Part shown: one piece after another, positions 43,167 through 51,993 of the stretch
How positions within the stretch are numbered: position 1 is the first letter of the stretch
How the letters are laid out: the number at the start of each line of letters is the position of its first letter
DNA from: Pseudomonas oryzihabitans
GTDB taxonomy: Bacteria; Pseudomonadota; Gammaproteobacteria; Pseudomonadales; Pseudomonadaceae
Direction: 5' to 3'
Assembly (NCBI RefSeq): GCF_007665395.1
Contig: NZ_VDND01000009.1
Location: 150,135-214,134 of the forward strand
DNA: 64,000 nucleotides
The notes under the pieces: generated by a model
The model's input: the letters and a program-made list of their open reading frames with translations, nothing else
The model's database searches: none
What the model was told of the DNA's origin: nothing
Made by a program: the position numbers and the translations under genes

Positions 43167-43951
43167 GCGTGGGCCCCCTTCTGATAGGCCGGATGCCAGC
43201 GCAGCCAGGCGCGCTCGAGGCCGCGGGCGGCGAGGTCCGCCAGTTTGCCGAGCACCGCGTAGAGCAGGATGGCCAGCACCACGACGTCGGTTTGCAGGAA
43301 TTCCCGGGCGTTCATCGCCAGGTAGCCGATGCCGGAGCTGGCGGAAATGGTTTCGGCGACGATCAGCGTCAGCCACATCAGGCCGAGGGCGAAGCGTACC
43401 CCCACCAGGATGGACGGCAGCGCACCCGGCAATACCACGTGCCAGAACAGCCGCGCCCCGGAAAGACCGTAGCTACGGGCCATCTCCACCAGCGCCGGAT
43501 CGACGTTGCGAATGCCGTGGTAGGTGTTCAGGTAGATGGGGAAGAACACCCCCAGGGCCACCAGGAACAGCTTGGCCGACTCGTCGATGCCGAACCAGAG
43601 AATCACCAGCGGGATCAGCGCCAGGTGCGGCACGTTACGGACCATCTGCAGGGTGCTGTCGAGCAGCCGCTCGCCCCATTTAGACAGGCCGGTGATGAAG
43701 CCCAGCGCCAGGCCGATGCTGCCGCCGATGGCGAAGCCGATGCCGGCGCGCCAGCCGCTGATGGCCAGGTGTTGCCACAGCTCTCCGCTCTTGACCAGGC
43801 TCCAGCCGGCCTCCAGCACCGCGGCCGGCGACGGCAGGATGCGGCTGGACAGCAGGCCGCTGCTCACCGACAGCTGCCAGGCGAGGATCAGGGCCACCGG
43901 GACCACCCAGGGCGCCAGCCGCTGCAATTGGCGTTCGGTCGTACTGCTCAT
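43163..43951 (-). CDS. ssuC: Aliphatic sulfonate ABC transporter permease
   Basis: 262-residue inner-membrane permease with about six helices. The EAA-type loop is GARLFWHVVLPGALPSILVGVRFALG. N-terminal LAPWVVPVALILAWQLSVSSGLLS is typical of SsuC/TauC. It starts 11 bases after the ssuD stop and overlaps ssuB by 4 bases. Confidence 0.94.
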   Translation of the reverse strand: MSSTTERQLQRLAPWVVPVALILAWQLSVSSGLLSSRILPSPAAVLEAGWSLVKSGELWQHLAISGWRAGIGFAIGGSIGLALGFITGLSKWGERLLDSTLQMVRNVPHLALIPLVILWFGIDESAKLFLVALGVFFPIYLNTYHGIRNVDPALVEMARSYGLSGARLFWHVVLPGALPSILVGVRFALGLMWLTLIVAETISASSGIGYLAMNAREFLQTDVVVLAILLYAVLGKLADLAARGLERAWLRWHPAYQKGAHA

Positions 43952-43962
43952 GCCGGCCTCCC

Positions 43963-45111
43963 TCAGCTCTGCGCCGCTTTCTGCGGCAGGATGTCGTTGG
44001 CCACCATCTCGCCGAAGGGACTCACGTAGTTGGCCCCTTCCACCTGGGTCGGCCGCTTGACCGGCAGGTGCGGGAACAGCAACTCGGCCACCCGGTAGGA
44101 CTCTTCCAGGTGCGGATAGCCGGAGAAGATGAAGGTATCGATGCCCAGGGCGGCGTATTCCTTGACTCGCTCCGCCACGGTGGGGCCGTCGCCGACCAGG
44201 GCGGTACCGGCCCCGCCACGGACCAGGCCGACGCCGGCCCAGAGGTTGGGGGCGATCTCCAAGTTGTCGCGGCGGCCCTTGTGCAGGGCGGCCATGCGCT
44301 GCTGACCGACCGAGTCGAAGCGCGCGAAGGCAGCCTGGGCCTTCTCGATGGTGGCGTCGTCCAGGTTGGCGATCAGCCGGTCGGCGGCCTTCCAGGCTTC
44401 CTCGTTGGTCTCGCGGACGATCAGGTGCAGGCGGATGCCGAAGCGCACGGTGCGCCCCAGGGCGGCCGCCTTGGCCTTGACCGTCTCGATCTTCTCGCGC
44501 ACGGCGTCGAGCGGCTCGCCCCAGGTCAGGTACAGCTCCACCTGCTCGGCGGCGAGGTCCTGGGCGGCCTCGGAGGAACCGCCGAAATACAGCGGCGGAC
44601 GGGGCTGCTGCAGCGGCGGATAGAGCAGCTTGGCGCCCTTGACCTGGATGTGCTTGCCCTCGTAGTCCACCTTCTCGCCTTCCAGCACCCGGCGCCAGAT
44701 GCGGGTGAACTCCACCGAGGCCTCGTATCTCTCGCTGTGGGACAGGTGCAGGCCGTCACCGGCCAGTTCGTCCGGATCACCCCCGGTGACCAGGTTGAAC
44801 AGCGCCCGGCCGCCGGAGAGGCGATCCAGGGTCGCCGCCTGCCGCGCCGCCACCGTGGGCGAGATGATCCCGGGGCGCAGCGCCACCAGGAACTTGAGCT
44901 TCTGGGTGACCGGGATCAGCGAGGCGGCCACCAGCCAGGAATCCTCGCAGCTGCGGCCGGTGGGGATCAGCACCCCGCCGAAGCCCAGGCGATCGGCGGC
45001 CTGGGCGATCTGAGTCAGGTAGCCGTGGTCGACGGCACGGGCGCCGTCGGCGGTACCCAGGTAATGGCCATCGCCGTGGGTGGGCAGGAACCAGAAGATG
45101 TCGAGACTCAT
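43963..45111 (-). CDS. ssuD: FMNH2-dependent alkanesulfonate monooxygenase
   Basis: 382-residue flavin-dependent oxygenase that cleaves alkanesulfonates to aldehyde and sulfite. The N-terminus MSLDIFWFLPTHGDGHYLGT is conserved; Cys55 (PTGRSCEDSW) corresponds to the E. coli substrate-pocket Cys54; the C-terminal NDILPQ stretch is present. The start at 45111 gives the family length; the upstream frame to 45177 is ignored. FMNH2 is supplied by SsuE encoded in the same operon. Confidence 0.96.
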   Translation of the reverse strand: MSLDIFWFLPTHGDGHYLGTADGARAVDHGYLTQIAQAADRLGFGGVLIPTGRSCEDSWLVAASLIPVTQKLKFLVALRPGIISPTVAARQAATLDRLSGGRALFNLVTGGDPDELAGDGLHLSHSERYEASVEFTRIWRRVLEGEKVDYEGKHIQVKGAKLLYPPLQQPRPPLYFGGSSEAAQDLAAEQVELYLTWGEPLDAVREKIETVKAKAAALGRTVRFGIRLHLIVRETNEEAWKAADRLIANLDDATIEKAQAAFARFDSVGQQRMAALHKGRRDNLEIAPNLWAGVGLVRGGAGTALVGDGPTVAERVKEYAALGIDTFIFSGYPHLEESYRVAELLFPHLPVKRPTQVEGANYVSPFGEMVANDILPQKAAQS

Positions 45112-45134
45112 GGGACGTTCTCCAGAAAGCGAAA

Positions 45135-46097
45135 TCAGGGTTTGGCAGCGGTCTGCAGACTGGCGGGCGGGGTCCACACCACGTCGCGGATGACCAGCGG
45201 CTTGGGAATCAGCTTGAGGGCGGCGAAGGCGTCGGCGATCTTCTGCTGCTGCGCGGCCACCTCCGGGGTGATGAAGCGGGCGCCATAGCCCTGGCGCTTG
45301 ACCACGGTCAGGGCGGTAGCCAGCGGCAGGTTGAGCAGCGGCGCCACCTGTGCGGCCACCTCGTCCGGGTGGGCCTTGGCCCAGTCACCCACCGAGCGCA
45401 CCTCGTCGACGATGACGCCGACCTGCTCCGGATGGGCCTTGGCGAAGCTGCGGGTGGCCAGGTAGAACTGGTGGTTGTCGGCCAGGCCGGTAGCATCGGT
45501 CAGGGTGCGCGCCTGCAGTTGCGTCTCGGCGGCGGCCTGGTAGGGATCCCAGATCACCCAGGCATCCACCGCGCCGCGCTCGAAGGCGGCGCGAGCATCA
45601 GCCGGCGGCAGGTAGACCGGCTGGATGTCCTTGTAGGAAATGCCGGCCTTGGCCAGCGCCTGCACCAGCAGGTAATGGACGTTGGAGCCCTTGTTCAGGG
45701 CGATCTTCTTGCCCTTGAGATCGGCCAGCGACTGGATCGATGAATCCTTGGGTACCAGGATGGCCTCGCTAGTGGGCGCCGGCGGTTCGTTGGCCACATA
45801 GACCAAGTCAGCCCCGGCGGCCTGGGCGAACACCGGCGGCGTCTCGCCGGTCACGCCGAAGTCGATGCTGCCGACGTTGAGGCCTTCGAGCAGCTGCGGG
45901 CCACCGGGAAACTCGGTCCACTGCACCTTGACGCCGTCCTTGGCCAGCCGTTGCTCCAGCGTGCCGCGGGCCTTGAGGGTGATCAGGGTGCCGTACTTCT
46001 GGTAGCCGATGCGCACCACCTCTTCCGCCTGGGCCAGGCCCGCGGCCAGGGTCAGCAGGGTGACGGCGAGAACCGAACGCTTGAACGAAAACTGCAT
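45135..46097 (-). CDS. ssuA: Aliphatic sulfonate-binding periplasmic protein
   Basis: 320-residue binding protein with a Sec signal peptide (MQFSFKRSVLAVTLLTLAAGLAQAEE). The mature part shows IGYQKYGTLITLKARGTLEQRL, SIDFGVTGETPPVFAQAAGADLVYVA and GSNVHYLLVQALAKAG, all typical of SsuA. It lies between ssuE (15 bases away) and ssuD (23 bases away). Confidence 0.95.
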   Translation of the reverse strand: MQFSFKRSVLAVTLLTLAAGLAQAEEVVRIGYQKYGTLITLKARGTLEQRLAKDGVKVQWTEFPGGPQLLEGLNVGSIDFGVTGETPPVFAQAAGADLVYVANEPPAPTSEAILVPKDSSIQSLADLKGKKIALNKGSNVHYLLVQALAKAGISYKDIQPVYLPPADARAAFERGAVDAWVIWDPYQAAAETQLQARTLTDATGLADNHQFYLATRSFAKAHPEQVGVIVDEVRSVGDWAKAHPDEVAAQVAPLLNLPLATALTVVKRQGYGARFITPEVAAQQQKIADAFAALKLIPKPLVIRDVVWTPPASLQTAAKP

Positions 46098-46112
46098 GGA
46101 TGACGCTCCGGA

Positions 46113-46700
46113 TCAGATGCCCCAGCGTGCCTGGCCGATGCGATCGGCCAGCAGCTCGGGGGTCAGGGGCTGGGGACGCCGCGCCAGGGCGGCGTGGAAT
46201 TGTTCGAGGGACTCGTAGAGGCGCTGCTCCAGCGCTGGGACCAGGGCCACGCCGGTCTCGGTGTAGCTGACCTGGCTGTCGTCGGCGAAGACGCCATTGA
46301 GGATTTCCTGGGCCTTGAGCGCCGAGAGCACGGGCTTGAGCGCATAGTCGATGGCCAACAGGTGGCCGCTGGAGCCGGCGGTGGCCAGGGGCAGCACCAC
46401 CTTGTGGGTCAGGGCGCGCTCGGGCAGCAGATCCAGCAGGGTCTTCAGCGCGCCGGCCAGGGAGGCCTTGTACACCGGCGTGGCGATCACCAGGCCATCG
46501 GCGGCCTGCAATTGGGCGATCAGCTCCACCACCGGCGGACTGTCGAAGCGGGCACCGATGAGGTCGGCGGCGGGAAAATCCTGGATACGCCAGCGCGACA
46601 GCTCCACGCCACGCGCCTGCAACCAGTTCGCCGCCAGATCGAGCACCCCGCTGGAGCGCGACCGCGCTGCCGGACTGCCCGCCAAAGTCACCACCTGCAT
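46113..46700 (-). CDS. ssuE: NADPH-dependent FMN reductase of the sulfonate operon
   Basis: 195-residue flavodoxin-fold reductase producing FMNH2 for SsuD. VVTLAGSPAARSRSSGVLDLA is the phosphate-binding loop, and DGLVIATPVYKASLAGALKTLLDLLP is the family motif. GGAGG precedes ATG 46700. First gene of ssuEADCBF; two dyads upstream (46781-46799, 46804-46815) probably control the operon. Confidence 0.95.
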   Translation of the reverse strand: MQVVTLAGSPAARSRSSGVLDLAANWLQARGVELSRWRIQDFPAADLIGARFDSPPVVELIAQLQAADGLVIATPVYKASLAGALKTLLDLLPERALTHKVVLPLATAGSSGHLLAIDYALKPVLSALKAQEILNGVFADDSQVSYTETGVALVPALEQRLYESLEQFHAALARRPQPLTPELLADRIGQARWGI

Positions 46701-46780
46701 CGCCGCCTCCGGAATAAAAAGGAGCGGTGTCGCGCCGCTCGAAAAAGGGATGAGCGGACCTTAGCAGCGGGTGTTTATTA

Positions 46781-46815
46781 CCTAAAAATACTCTTTAGGC
46801 ACTTGGTTATAACCA
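46781..46815 (-). promoter_or_regulatory. Two adjacent dyads in the ssu promoter region
   Basis: CCTAAAAATACTCTTTAGG (46781-46799; 6-bp arms, 7-base spacer) resembles a LysR-type site. TGGTTATAACCA (46804-46815) is a perfect 12-bp palindrome. They lie 80-115 bases upstream of ssuE, just past the lsfA terminator. Known ssu regulators are CysB, Cbl and SsuR-like LysR proteins, but I cannot assign these sites. Confidence 0.5.
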
Positions 46816-46816
46816 G

Positions 46817-46845
46817 ATAAACAAAACCCCGGCCTGGGCCGGGGT
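46817..46845 (-). terminator. Terminator of lsfA
   Basis: ACCCCGGCC and GGCCGGGGT (46826-46834, 46837-46845) form a long GC stem; on the minus strand TTTGTTTATC follows. It is 18 bases after the lsfA stop. Confidence 0.9.
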
Positions 46846-46863
46846 CGCTGGTCACCGCCGATT

Positions 46864-47502
46864 TCAACGATTCGGTTGCGGCGTCAGGCGCAGATAGGGT
46901 TTGACCGCGGTGTAACCCTTGGGAAAGCGCCGCTTGATCTCTTCCTCGTCCTTGAGCGAGGGCACGATGACCACGTCATCGCCATCCTTCCAGTTACCCG
47001 GGGTGGCGACCTTGTGGTTGTCGGTGAGCTGCAGCGAATCGATCACCCGCAGGATCTCGTCGAAATTGCGTCCGGTGCTGGCCGGATAGGTGATCGACAG
47101 CCGCACCTTCTTCTGCGGATCGATGACGAACAGCGAACGCACGGTCAGGGTGTCGTTGGCATTGGGATGGATCATGTCGTAGAGGCCGGCCACCGTGCGG
47201 TCGGCATCGGCCAGGATGGGGAAGCCCACGGCAGTGGCCTGGGTTTCCTCGATATCCTTGATCCAACCTTTATGCGATTCCAGGCCGTCCACCGACAGGG
47301 CGATGACCTTGACGTCACGCTTGGCGAATTCGTCCTTGAGCTTGGCGGTGAGCCCCAGCTCGGTGGTGCAGACCGGCGTGAAGTCGGCCGGGTGGGAGAA
47401 CAGCACGCCCCAGCTGCTGCCCAGCCACTCGTGGAAGCGGATGCGGCCCAGGCTGGAATCCTGTTCGAAATCGGGGGCGATATCGCCCAGACGGATAGTC
47501 AT
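46864..47502 (-). CDS. lsfA: 1-Cys peroxiredoxin LsfA
   Basis: 212-residue Prx6-type peroxiredoxin. The peroxidatic cysteine is Cys45 in HPADFTPVCTTE; the C-terminal extension (WKDGDDVVIVPSLKDEEEIKRRFPKGY) is the 1-Cys class hallmark and no resolving cysteine is present. In Pseudomonas putida LsfA was found as a sulfate-starvation-induced protein, which fits its place directly upstream of ssu. MTIRLGDIAPDF at 47502 is the start. TGGTTATAAC, also seen upstream of ssuE, lies about 80 bases before it. Confidence 0.95.
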   Translation of the reverse strand: MTIRLGDIAPDFEQDSSLGRIRFHEWLGSSWGVLFSHPADFTPVCTTELGLTAKLKDEFAKRDVKVIALSVDGLESHKGWIKDIEETQATAVGFPILADADRTVAGLYDMIHPNANDTLTVRSLFVIDPQKKVRLSITYPASTGRNFDEILRVIDSLQLTDNHKVATPGNWKDGDDVVIVPSLKDEEEIKRRFPKGYTAVKPYLRLTPQPNR

Positions 47503-47581
47503 TGGCAGTTCTCCTGAGGCAGGTAGGGATGAAGGCACTATGCCGCCCGCCGCGCACGGCGGGAAAGATCGGATCGCGCTG

Positions 47582-47591
47582 TGGTTATAAC
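47582..47591 (-). promoter_or_regulatory. TGGTTATAAC motif upstream of lsfA
   Basis: Ten bases identical to the left 10 of the 12-bp palindrome upstream of ssuE (46804-46815), about 80 bases before the lsfA start. Candidate shared sulfur-response element. Confidence 0.4.
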
Positions 47592-47799
47592 GCGAAAGCC
47601 GCTCGTGTCAGGGCCATCCTCCTGGCTCGGCGCCAGGCGGGACGTGATGGCCCTCACAGTTCCTGCGGGCTTTTTCCCGCCAGGCGCAGCGGCGGTTAGG
47701 GTGCTACACCTAAGGGAAGACCAATGGACGGAAATCTGCCCAGCGCGGCAACCCGCGGCACTCGGCATGGTCTGTTGGCAAGACGAGGAGGAGAAGCTC

Positions 47800-48015
47800 A
47801 TGTTCGGCAAGCGCAACGACGATCCCGGTTCCAGCACCCATTTCCGTAGCGAACGCGTCAGCGTGGTCAACGGCCAGTTCTTCTTCACCACCCGCGAGGG
47901 CACCCTGGAAGGGCCCTTCTTCAGTCGCGAAGAAGCCTTGAACCAGATCGATCGCTACGTGGAGCGCCTGCAGACCTCCTCCGGCCTGTTGCGCCAATCC
48001 GTCAGCAACCTCTGA
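47800..48015 (+). CDS. Small conserved protein (DUF6316-like)
   Basis: 71-residue hydrophilic protein: MFGKRNDDPGSSTHFRSERVSVVNGQFFFTTREGTLEGPFFSREEALNQI and so on. GAGGAGGAG before ATG 47800 is an excellent ribosome-binding site. The fold resembles small proteins annotated DUF6316 in pseudomonads (FFxTREGxxxGPFxSxxxA pattern). No signal peptide. Function unknown. It is followed after 55 bases by mnmC in the same direction. Confidence 0.8.
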   Translation: MFGKRNDDPGSSTHFRSERVSVVNGQFFFTTREGTLEGPFFSREEALNQIDRYVERLQTSSGLLRQSVSNL

Positions 48016-48070
48016 CCGGCCGCACCCAATCCTTTAGACTGCGCGCCCTGACCTCCAGGCCGCGCCTCCG

Positions 48071-50008
48071 ATGACCGATTTCCAGCACGCCCAGCTCGAC
48101 TGGGATGCCTCCGGGCAACCCCTGTCCCGCGCCTATGGCGACGTCTATTTCTCCCGCGCCAGCGGCCTGGAGGAAACGCGCTATGTGTTCCTGCAGCAGA
48201 ACCGCCTGCCCGAGCGTTTCGCCGCGCTGGCGGCGGGCGAGGTCTTCACCATCGGCGAGACCGGCTTCGGCACCGGCCTGAATTTTCTCTGCGCCTGGCA
48301 GCTGTTCGACACGGTGGCGCCCGCCGGGGCCCGGCTGCACTTCGTCAGCGTCGAGCGTTTCCCGCTGACCGCTGCGGACCTGGCCCAGACGCTGGCCCTC
48401 TGGCCGGAGCTGGCGTCCTACGGCGCGGCGCTGCAACGGCAGTACCAGGCCATCCATCCCGGTTTCCAACGACTGGTCCTCGGGGACGGCCGCGTCACCC
48501 TGACCCTGCTGGTGGGCGATGTCCTGGAGCGCCTGCCGGAGCTGGACGCCCGGTGCGATGCCTGGTTCCTGGATGGCTTCGCCCCGGCGAAGAACCCGGA
48601 GATGTGGACGCCCGCGCTGTTCGCCGAACTGGCACGGCTGGGCCATCCCGGTACGACCCTGGCCACCTTCACCTGCGCCGGCTTCGTCCGCCGTGGCCTC
48701 ATCGAGGCCGGCTTCGCCATGACCAAGGTGCCGGGCTTCGGCCACAAGCGGGAGATGCTGGCCGGTGTCCTGGAGCGTCCGGGCAGCCAGGCCAGCGCCC
48801 CCTGGTATGCCCGCCCACCCCGCCCTACGGGCCCCAGGACGGCGGTGGTCATAGGCGCCGGACTCGCCGGCTGCGCCACCGCCGCCAGCCTCGCCCGCCG
48901 TGGCTGGCGGGTACAGGTCGTCGAGCGGCATGCCGCACCGGCCCAGGAGGCCTCCGGCAATCCCCAGGGCGTGCTCTACCTGAAGCTGTCGGCCCACGAC
49001 ACCCCGCTCAGCCGACTGATCCTGGACGGCTTCGGCCTCACCCTGCGCGAATTGCAGGCCCTGCCGCCGGGAGCGGCCTGGTCGCCCTGCGGGGTGCTGC
49101 AACTGGCCCTGACCGCCAAGGACGCCCAACGCCAGGCGCAACTGGCGGCGCACTTTTCCGCCGACTTGCTGCAACCGCTGGCGCGCGACGCCGCCAGTGC
49201 CCAGGCCGGTATCGGCCTGACCGCCGGCGGCCTGTTCTTTCCCGAGGGTGGCTGGGTCCATCCACCGGCGCTGTGCGCGCACTGGCTGGCCCATCCCGAC
49301 ATCGAGCTGGTCACCGGCACCGAGGTGACGGCGGTGCAGCCCGGCGCCACGGGCTGGGACGTCATCACCCGCGACGCGGCGTTGCAGGCCACGGTGGTGG
49401 TGGTGGCCAGCGCCGCCCAGGCCAGGGCGCTGGTGCCCGGGCTGCCGCTGAAGGCCATCCGCGGGCAGCTCTCGCAGCTGCCACAAACCCCGGACAGCCA
49501 GGCGCTGGCGACCGTGGTCTGTGGCGAGGGCTATCTCGCCCCGGCGCGCGAGGGGCAGCATTGCCTGGGCGCCAGCTTCGTCTTCGACCGTGACGATCTC
49601 GAACCCAGCCAGGCGGAACACCTGAGCAACCTGCAGCTGCTCGCCGAGCTGTCACCCGCGCTGGCGGCGGCCTACCCGACCGAATCCTTGGATGGCCGCG
49701 TGGCCTTTCGCTGCACCTCGCCGGATTACCTGCCGCTGGTGGGCCCGGTGGTGGACGAGGCGTTGTTCGCCGAGCGTTACCAGGTACTCGGCCAGGACGC
49801 GCGCCAGGTACCGGACCTGCCGGCGCCCTGGCGTCCCGGCCTCTACCTCAATCTGGCCCATGGCTCCCGTGGCCTGGTCACCACGCCATTGGCCGCCGAA
49901 TTGCTGGCGGCCTGGCTGGAGGACGAACCCCTGCCCGTGGCACGGCGGGTAGCCGAGGCCTGCCATCCCAACCGCTTTCCCCTGCGCCGCCTGATCCGCG
50001 GCGGCTAG
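48071..50008 (+). CDS. mnmC: Bifunctional tRNA mnm5s2U34 biosynthesis protein MnmC
   Basis: 645-residue fusion enzyme completing 5-methylaminomethyl-2-thiouridine in tRNA. The N-terminal MnmC2 methyltransferase domain (about 1-240) has IGETGFGTGLNFLCAW as SAM site and DAWFLDGFAPAKNPEMWT. The C-terminal MnmC1 oxidoreductase has the FAD motif AVVIGAGLAGCATAASLARRGW near residue 260. The stop overlaps the convergent aldo/keto reductase by 4 bases. Confidence 0.96.
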   Translation: MTDFQHAQLDWDASGQPLSRAYGDVYFSRASGLEETRYVFLQQNRLPERFAALAAGEVFTIGETGFGTGLNFLCAWQLFDTVAPAGARLHFVSVERFPLTAADLAQTLALWPELASYGAALQRQYQAIHPGFQRLVLGDGRVTLTLLVGDVLERLPELDARCDAWFLDGFAPAKNPEMWTPALFAELARLGHPGTTLATFTCAGFVRRGLIEAGFAMTKVPGFGHKREMLAGVLERPGSQASAPWYARPPRPTGPRTAVVIGAGLAGCATAASLARRGWRVQVVERHAAPAQEASGNPQGVLYLKLSAHDTPLSRLILDGFGLTLRELQALPPGAAWSPCGVLQLALTAKDAQRQAQLAAHFSADLLQPLARDAASAQAGIGLTAGGLFFPEGGWVHPPALCAHWLAHPDIELVTGTEVTAVQPGATGWDVITRDAALQATVVVVASAAQARALVPGLPLKAIRGQLSQLPQTPDSQALATVVCGEGYLAPAREGQHCLGASFVFDRDDLEPSQAEHLSNLQLLAELSPALAAAYPTESLDGRVAFRCTSPDYLPLVGPVVDEALFAERYQVLGQDARQVPDLPAPWRPGLYLNLAHGSRGLVTTPLAAELLAAWLEDEPLPVARRVAEACHPNRFPLRRLIRGG

Positions 50009-50838
50009 ACGATCGCCAGCGGGGTCTTGCCTTGCGGTGGCGGGAAGGCACCGTCGAGCAGGGCAAGATCCTCGTCGCCCAGGCGCAGGTCCAGCGCCCG
50101 GGCGTTTTCTTCCAGATGCCCGGCATCGCCAGCCTTGGGAATGGCGATCACGCCCGGCTGACGCAGCACCCAGGCCAGGGCGATCTGCGCCGGACTGGCC
50201 TGATGCCGCTCGGCCAGGGTAGCCAAGGTCGGATGTCGCAACAGATCGCCCCCCTGCCCCAGGGGACAGTAGGCCATCAGCGGCAACTGCTGACGCTGGC
50301 ACCAGGGCAGCAGGTCATGCTCGATGCCCCGCTGCTCGAGGTTGTAGAGCACCTGGGTGGCACTGCAGCGGTCGTCCGCCAGTTCGAGCATGTCGCTGGT
50401 GTCGAGGTTGGACACGCCCCAGTGGCGGATCTTGCCCTCGTCGCGCAGTTTCTCCAGGGCCATCACCGTCTCGATCAGCGGCACCTGGCCACGCCAGTGC
50501 AGCAGGTAGAGATCGATCACGTCGGTGCCCAGCCGCTTGAGGCTGCGCTCGCAGGCCAGGGGCACGCCCGCTTCGGTGGCGTTTTGCGGGTAGAACTTGC
50601 TGACCAGGAAGACCTCGTCGCGCCGTCCGGCGATGGCCTCGCCAACCAGCACCTCGGCCTGGCCGTCGCCATACATCTCGGCGGTATCGATCAGCGTCAG
50701 GCCCAGGTCCAGGCCCTGGCGCAGCGCACTGACCTCCTGGCGATGCAGGTCGGGATTCTCGCCCATGCGCCAGGTCCCCTGTCCCAGCGCCGGAACGGTA
50801 GTGCCATCGGGCAAACGAACGGTTTGAGCGGTATTCAT
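50005..50838 (-). CDS. Aldo/keto reductase
   Basis: 277-residue NADPH-dependent TIM-barrel reductase. The catalytic tetrad is visible: Asp and Tyr in LIDTAEMYGDGQAE, Lys in FLVSKFYPQNA and His in LYLLHWRGQ. VLRQPGVIAIPKAGD is the cofactor-binding region. It resembles the YdjG/YeaE-like bacterial group that reduces methylglyoxal and other aldehydes; the natural substrate is not readable. Divergent from the TRAP binding-protein gene. Confidence 0.92.
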   Translation of the reverse strand: MNTAQTVRLPDGTTVPALGQGTWRMGENPDLHRQEVSALRQGLDLGLTLIDTAEMYGDGQAEVLVGEAIAGRRDEVFLVSKFYPQNATEAGVPLACERSLKRLGTDVIDLYLLHWRGQVPLIETVMALEKLRDEGKIRHWGVSNLDTSDMLELADDRCSATQVLYNLEQRGIEHDLLPWCQRQQLPLMAYCPLGQGGDLLRHPTLATLAERHQASPAQIALAWVLRQPGVIAIPKAGDAGHLEENARALDLRLGDEDLALLDGAFPPPQGKTPLAIV

Positions 50839-51009
50839 GGACGCATCCTTCTCGTGGGTGTCTCGGGTTGGAACGCCAGCGCGACGCCGATTCTCCCGGT
50901 CATCCGCCCAACGGCAGCCAGGGGCCTACCGCAGGCCCTGCGGCCGGACGTCGCACTGGTAGAGTACGACCTGCAAGGAATCCAATAAGAAGGTCGCCAA
51001 GGAGCTTCC

Positions 51010-51993
51010 ATGAAGTCGCCGATCCTGGGCCTCTGCGCCCTGCTGTCCGCCGCCCTGCCGCTGACGGCCGCCTGCGCCGACGTCATCACCCTGAGGTTCT
51101 CCCATGTGGTGGCGCCGGACACGCCCAAGGGCCGCGGTGCCCAGCTGCTGCAGCAGCTGGTGGAGCAGCGGCTGGCCGGTCAGGTACGGGTGGAGGTGCT
51201 GCCCAACGCGACGGCCTTCGACGACGCCAGCGAGCTGCAGGCCCTGCAGGAAGGCAAGGTGGACATCCTCGCGCCGGCCATCAGCAAGCTCACCGTCCTC
51301 AGCCCCAGGCTGAAGCTGTTCGACCTGCCGTTCCTGTTCGAGAGTCGCGCCGCCCTGGATCATTTCCAGGCGCGCCCGAGCGGCCGCCAGCTGCTCACGA
51401 GTCTGGAACCGGCCGGCATCATCGGCCTGGCCTACTGGCCCAACGGCCTCAAGCAGTTGTCGGCGCGCAAGCCGATCCGCGAACCCGGCGATGCCAAGGG
51501 CCTGGTCTTCCGCATCCAGAATTCCGATGTCCTGCAGACCCAGTTCGAAACCCTGGGCGCCACGGCGGTCAAGCTGCCCTTCAACCAGACCCTGCAGGCG
51601 CTCGCCAGTGGCACCGTCAACGCCACCGAGAACACCTGGTCCAACTACTGGAGCCAGCGCCTCGACCAGCAGCAGCGCTACTTCACCGAGACCAATCACG
51701 GCGCCCTGGACTACCTGCTGATCGTCCGGGCCGAGCGCTGGCGTTCCTTGCCCTTCGCCGTGCGCAGCACCCTGGAGGAGATCGTCGACCAGGTGACCTT
51801 CGAGGTGAAGAAACAATCCGAGGCGGAAAACCAGCGCGACCGCGCACGCATCGCCACCATCGGCGGCAGCGAAATCCTGACGCTCACGCCCGAGCAGCGC
51901 GCCCGCTGGCGCGAGGCCATGCGACCGGTGTGGCAGCGCTACGAAGGCGAGATCGGCGCCGCCCTGCTCAAGGCGGCGGAGACCTCGAACTAG
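51010..51993 (+). CDS. TRAP transporter solute-binding protein (DctP family), orphan
   Basis: 327-residue periplasmic binding protein with signal peptide (MKSPILGLCALLSAALPLTAACA). DctP features: VITLRFSHVVAPDTPKGRGAQ, VDILAPAISKLTVLSPRLKLFDLPFLF and the ligand-carboxylate Arg in KGLVFRIQNSDV. AAGGAG precedes the ATG. TRAP systems need DctQ and DctM membrane subunits; neither is nearby, so it must work with a transporter encoded elsewhere or act as a sensor-type binding protein. Likely ligand: C4-dicarboxylate or another organic acid. Confidence 0.9.
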   Translation: MKSPILGLCALLSAALPLTAACADVITLRFSHVVAPDTPKGRGAQLLQQLVEQRLAGQVRVEVLPNATAFDDASELQALQEGKVDILAPAISKLTVLSPRLKLFDLPFLFESRAALDHFQARPSGRQLLTSLEPAGIIGLAYWPNGLKQLSARKPIREPGDAKGLVFRIQNSDVLQTQFETLGATAVKLPFNQTLQALASGTVNATENTWSNYWSQRLDQQQRYFTETNHGALDYLLIVRAERWRSLPFAVRSTLEEIVDQVTFEVKKQSEAENQRDRARIATIGGSEILTLTPEQRARWREAMRPVWQRYEGEIGAALLKAAETSN

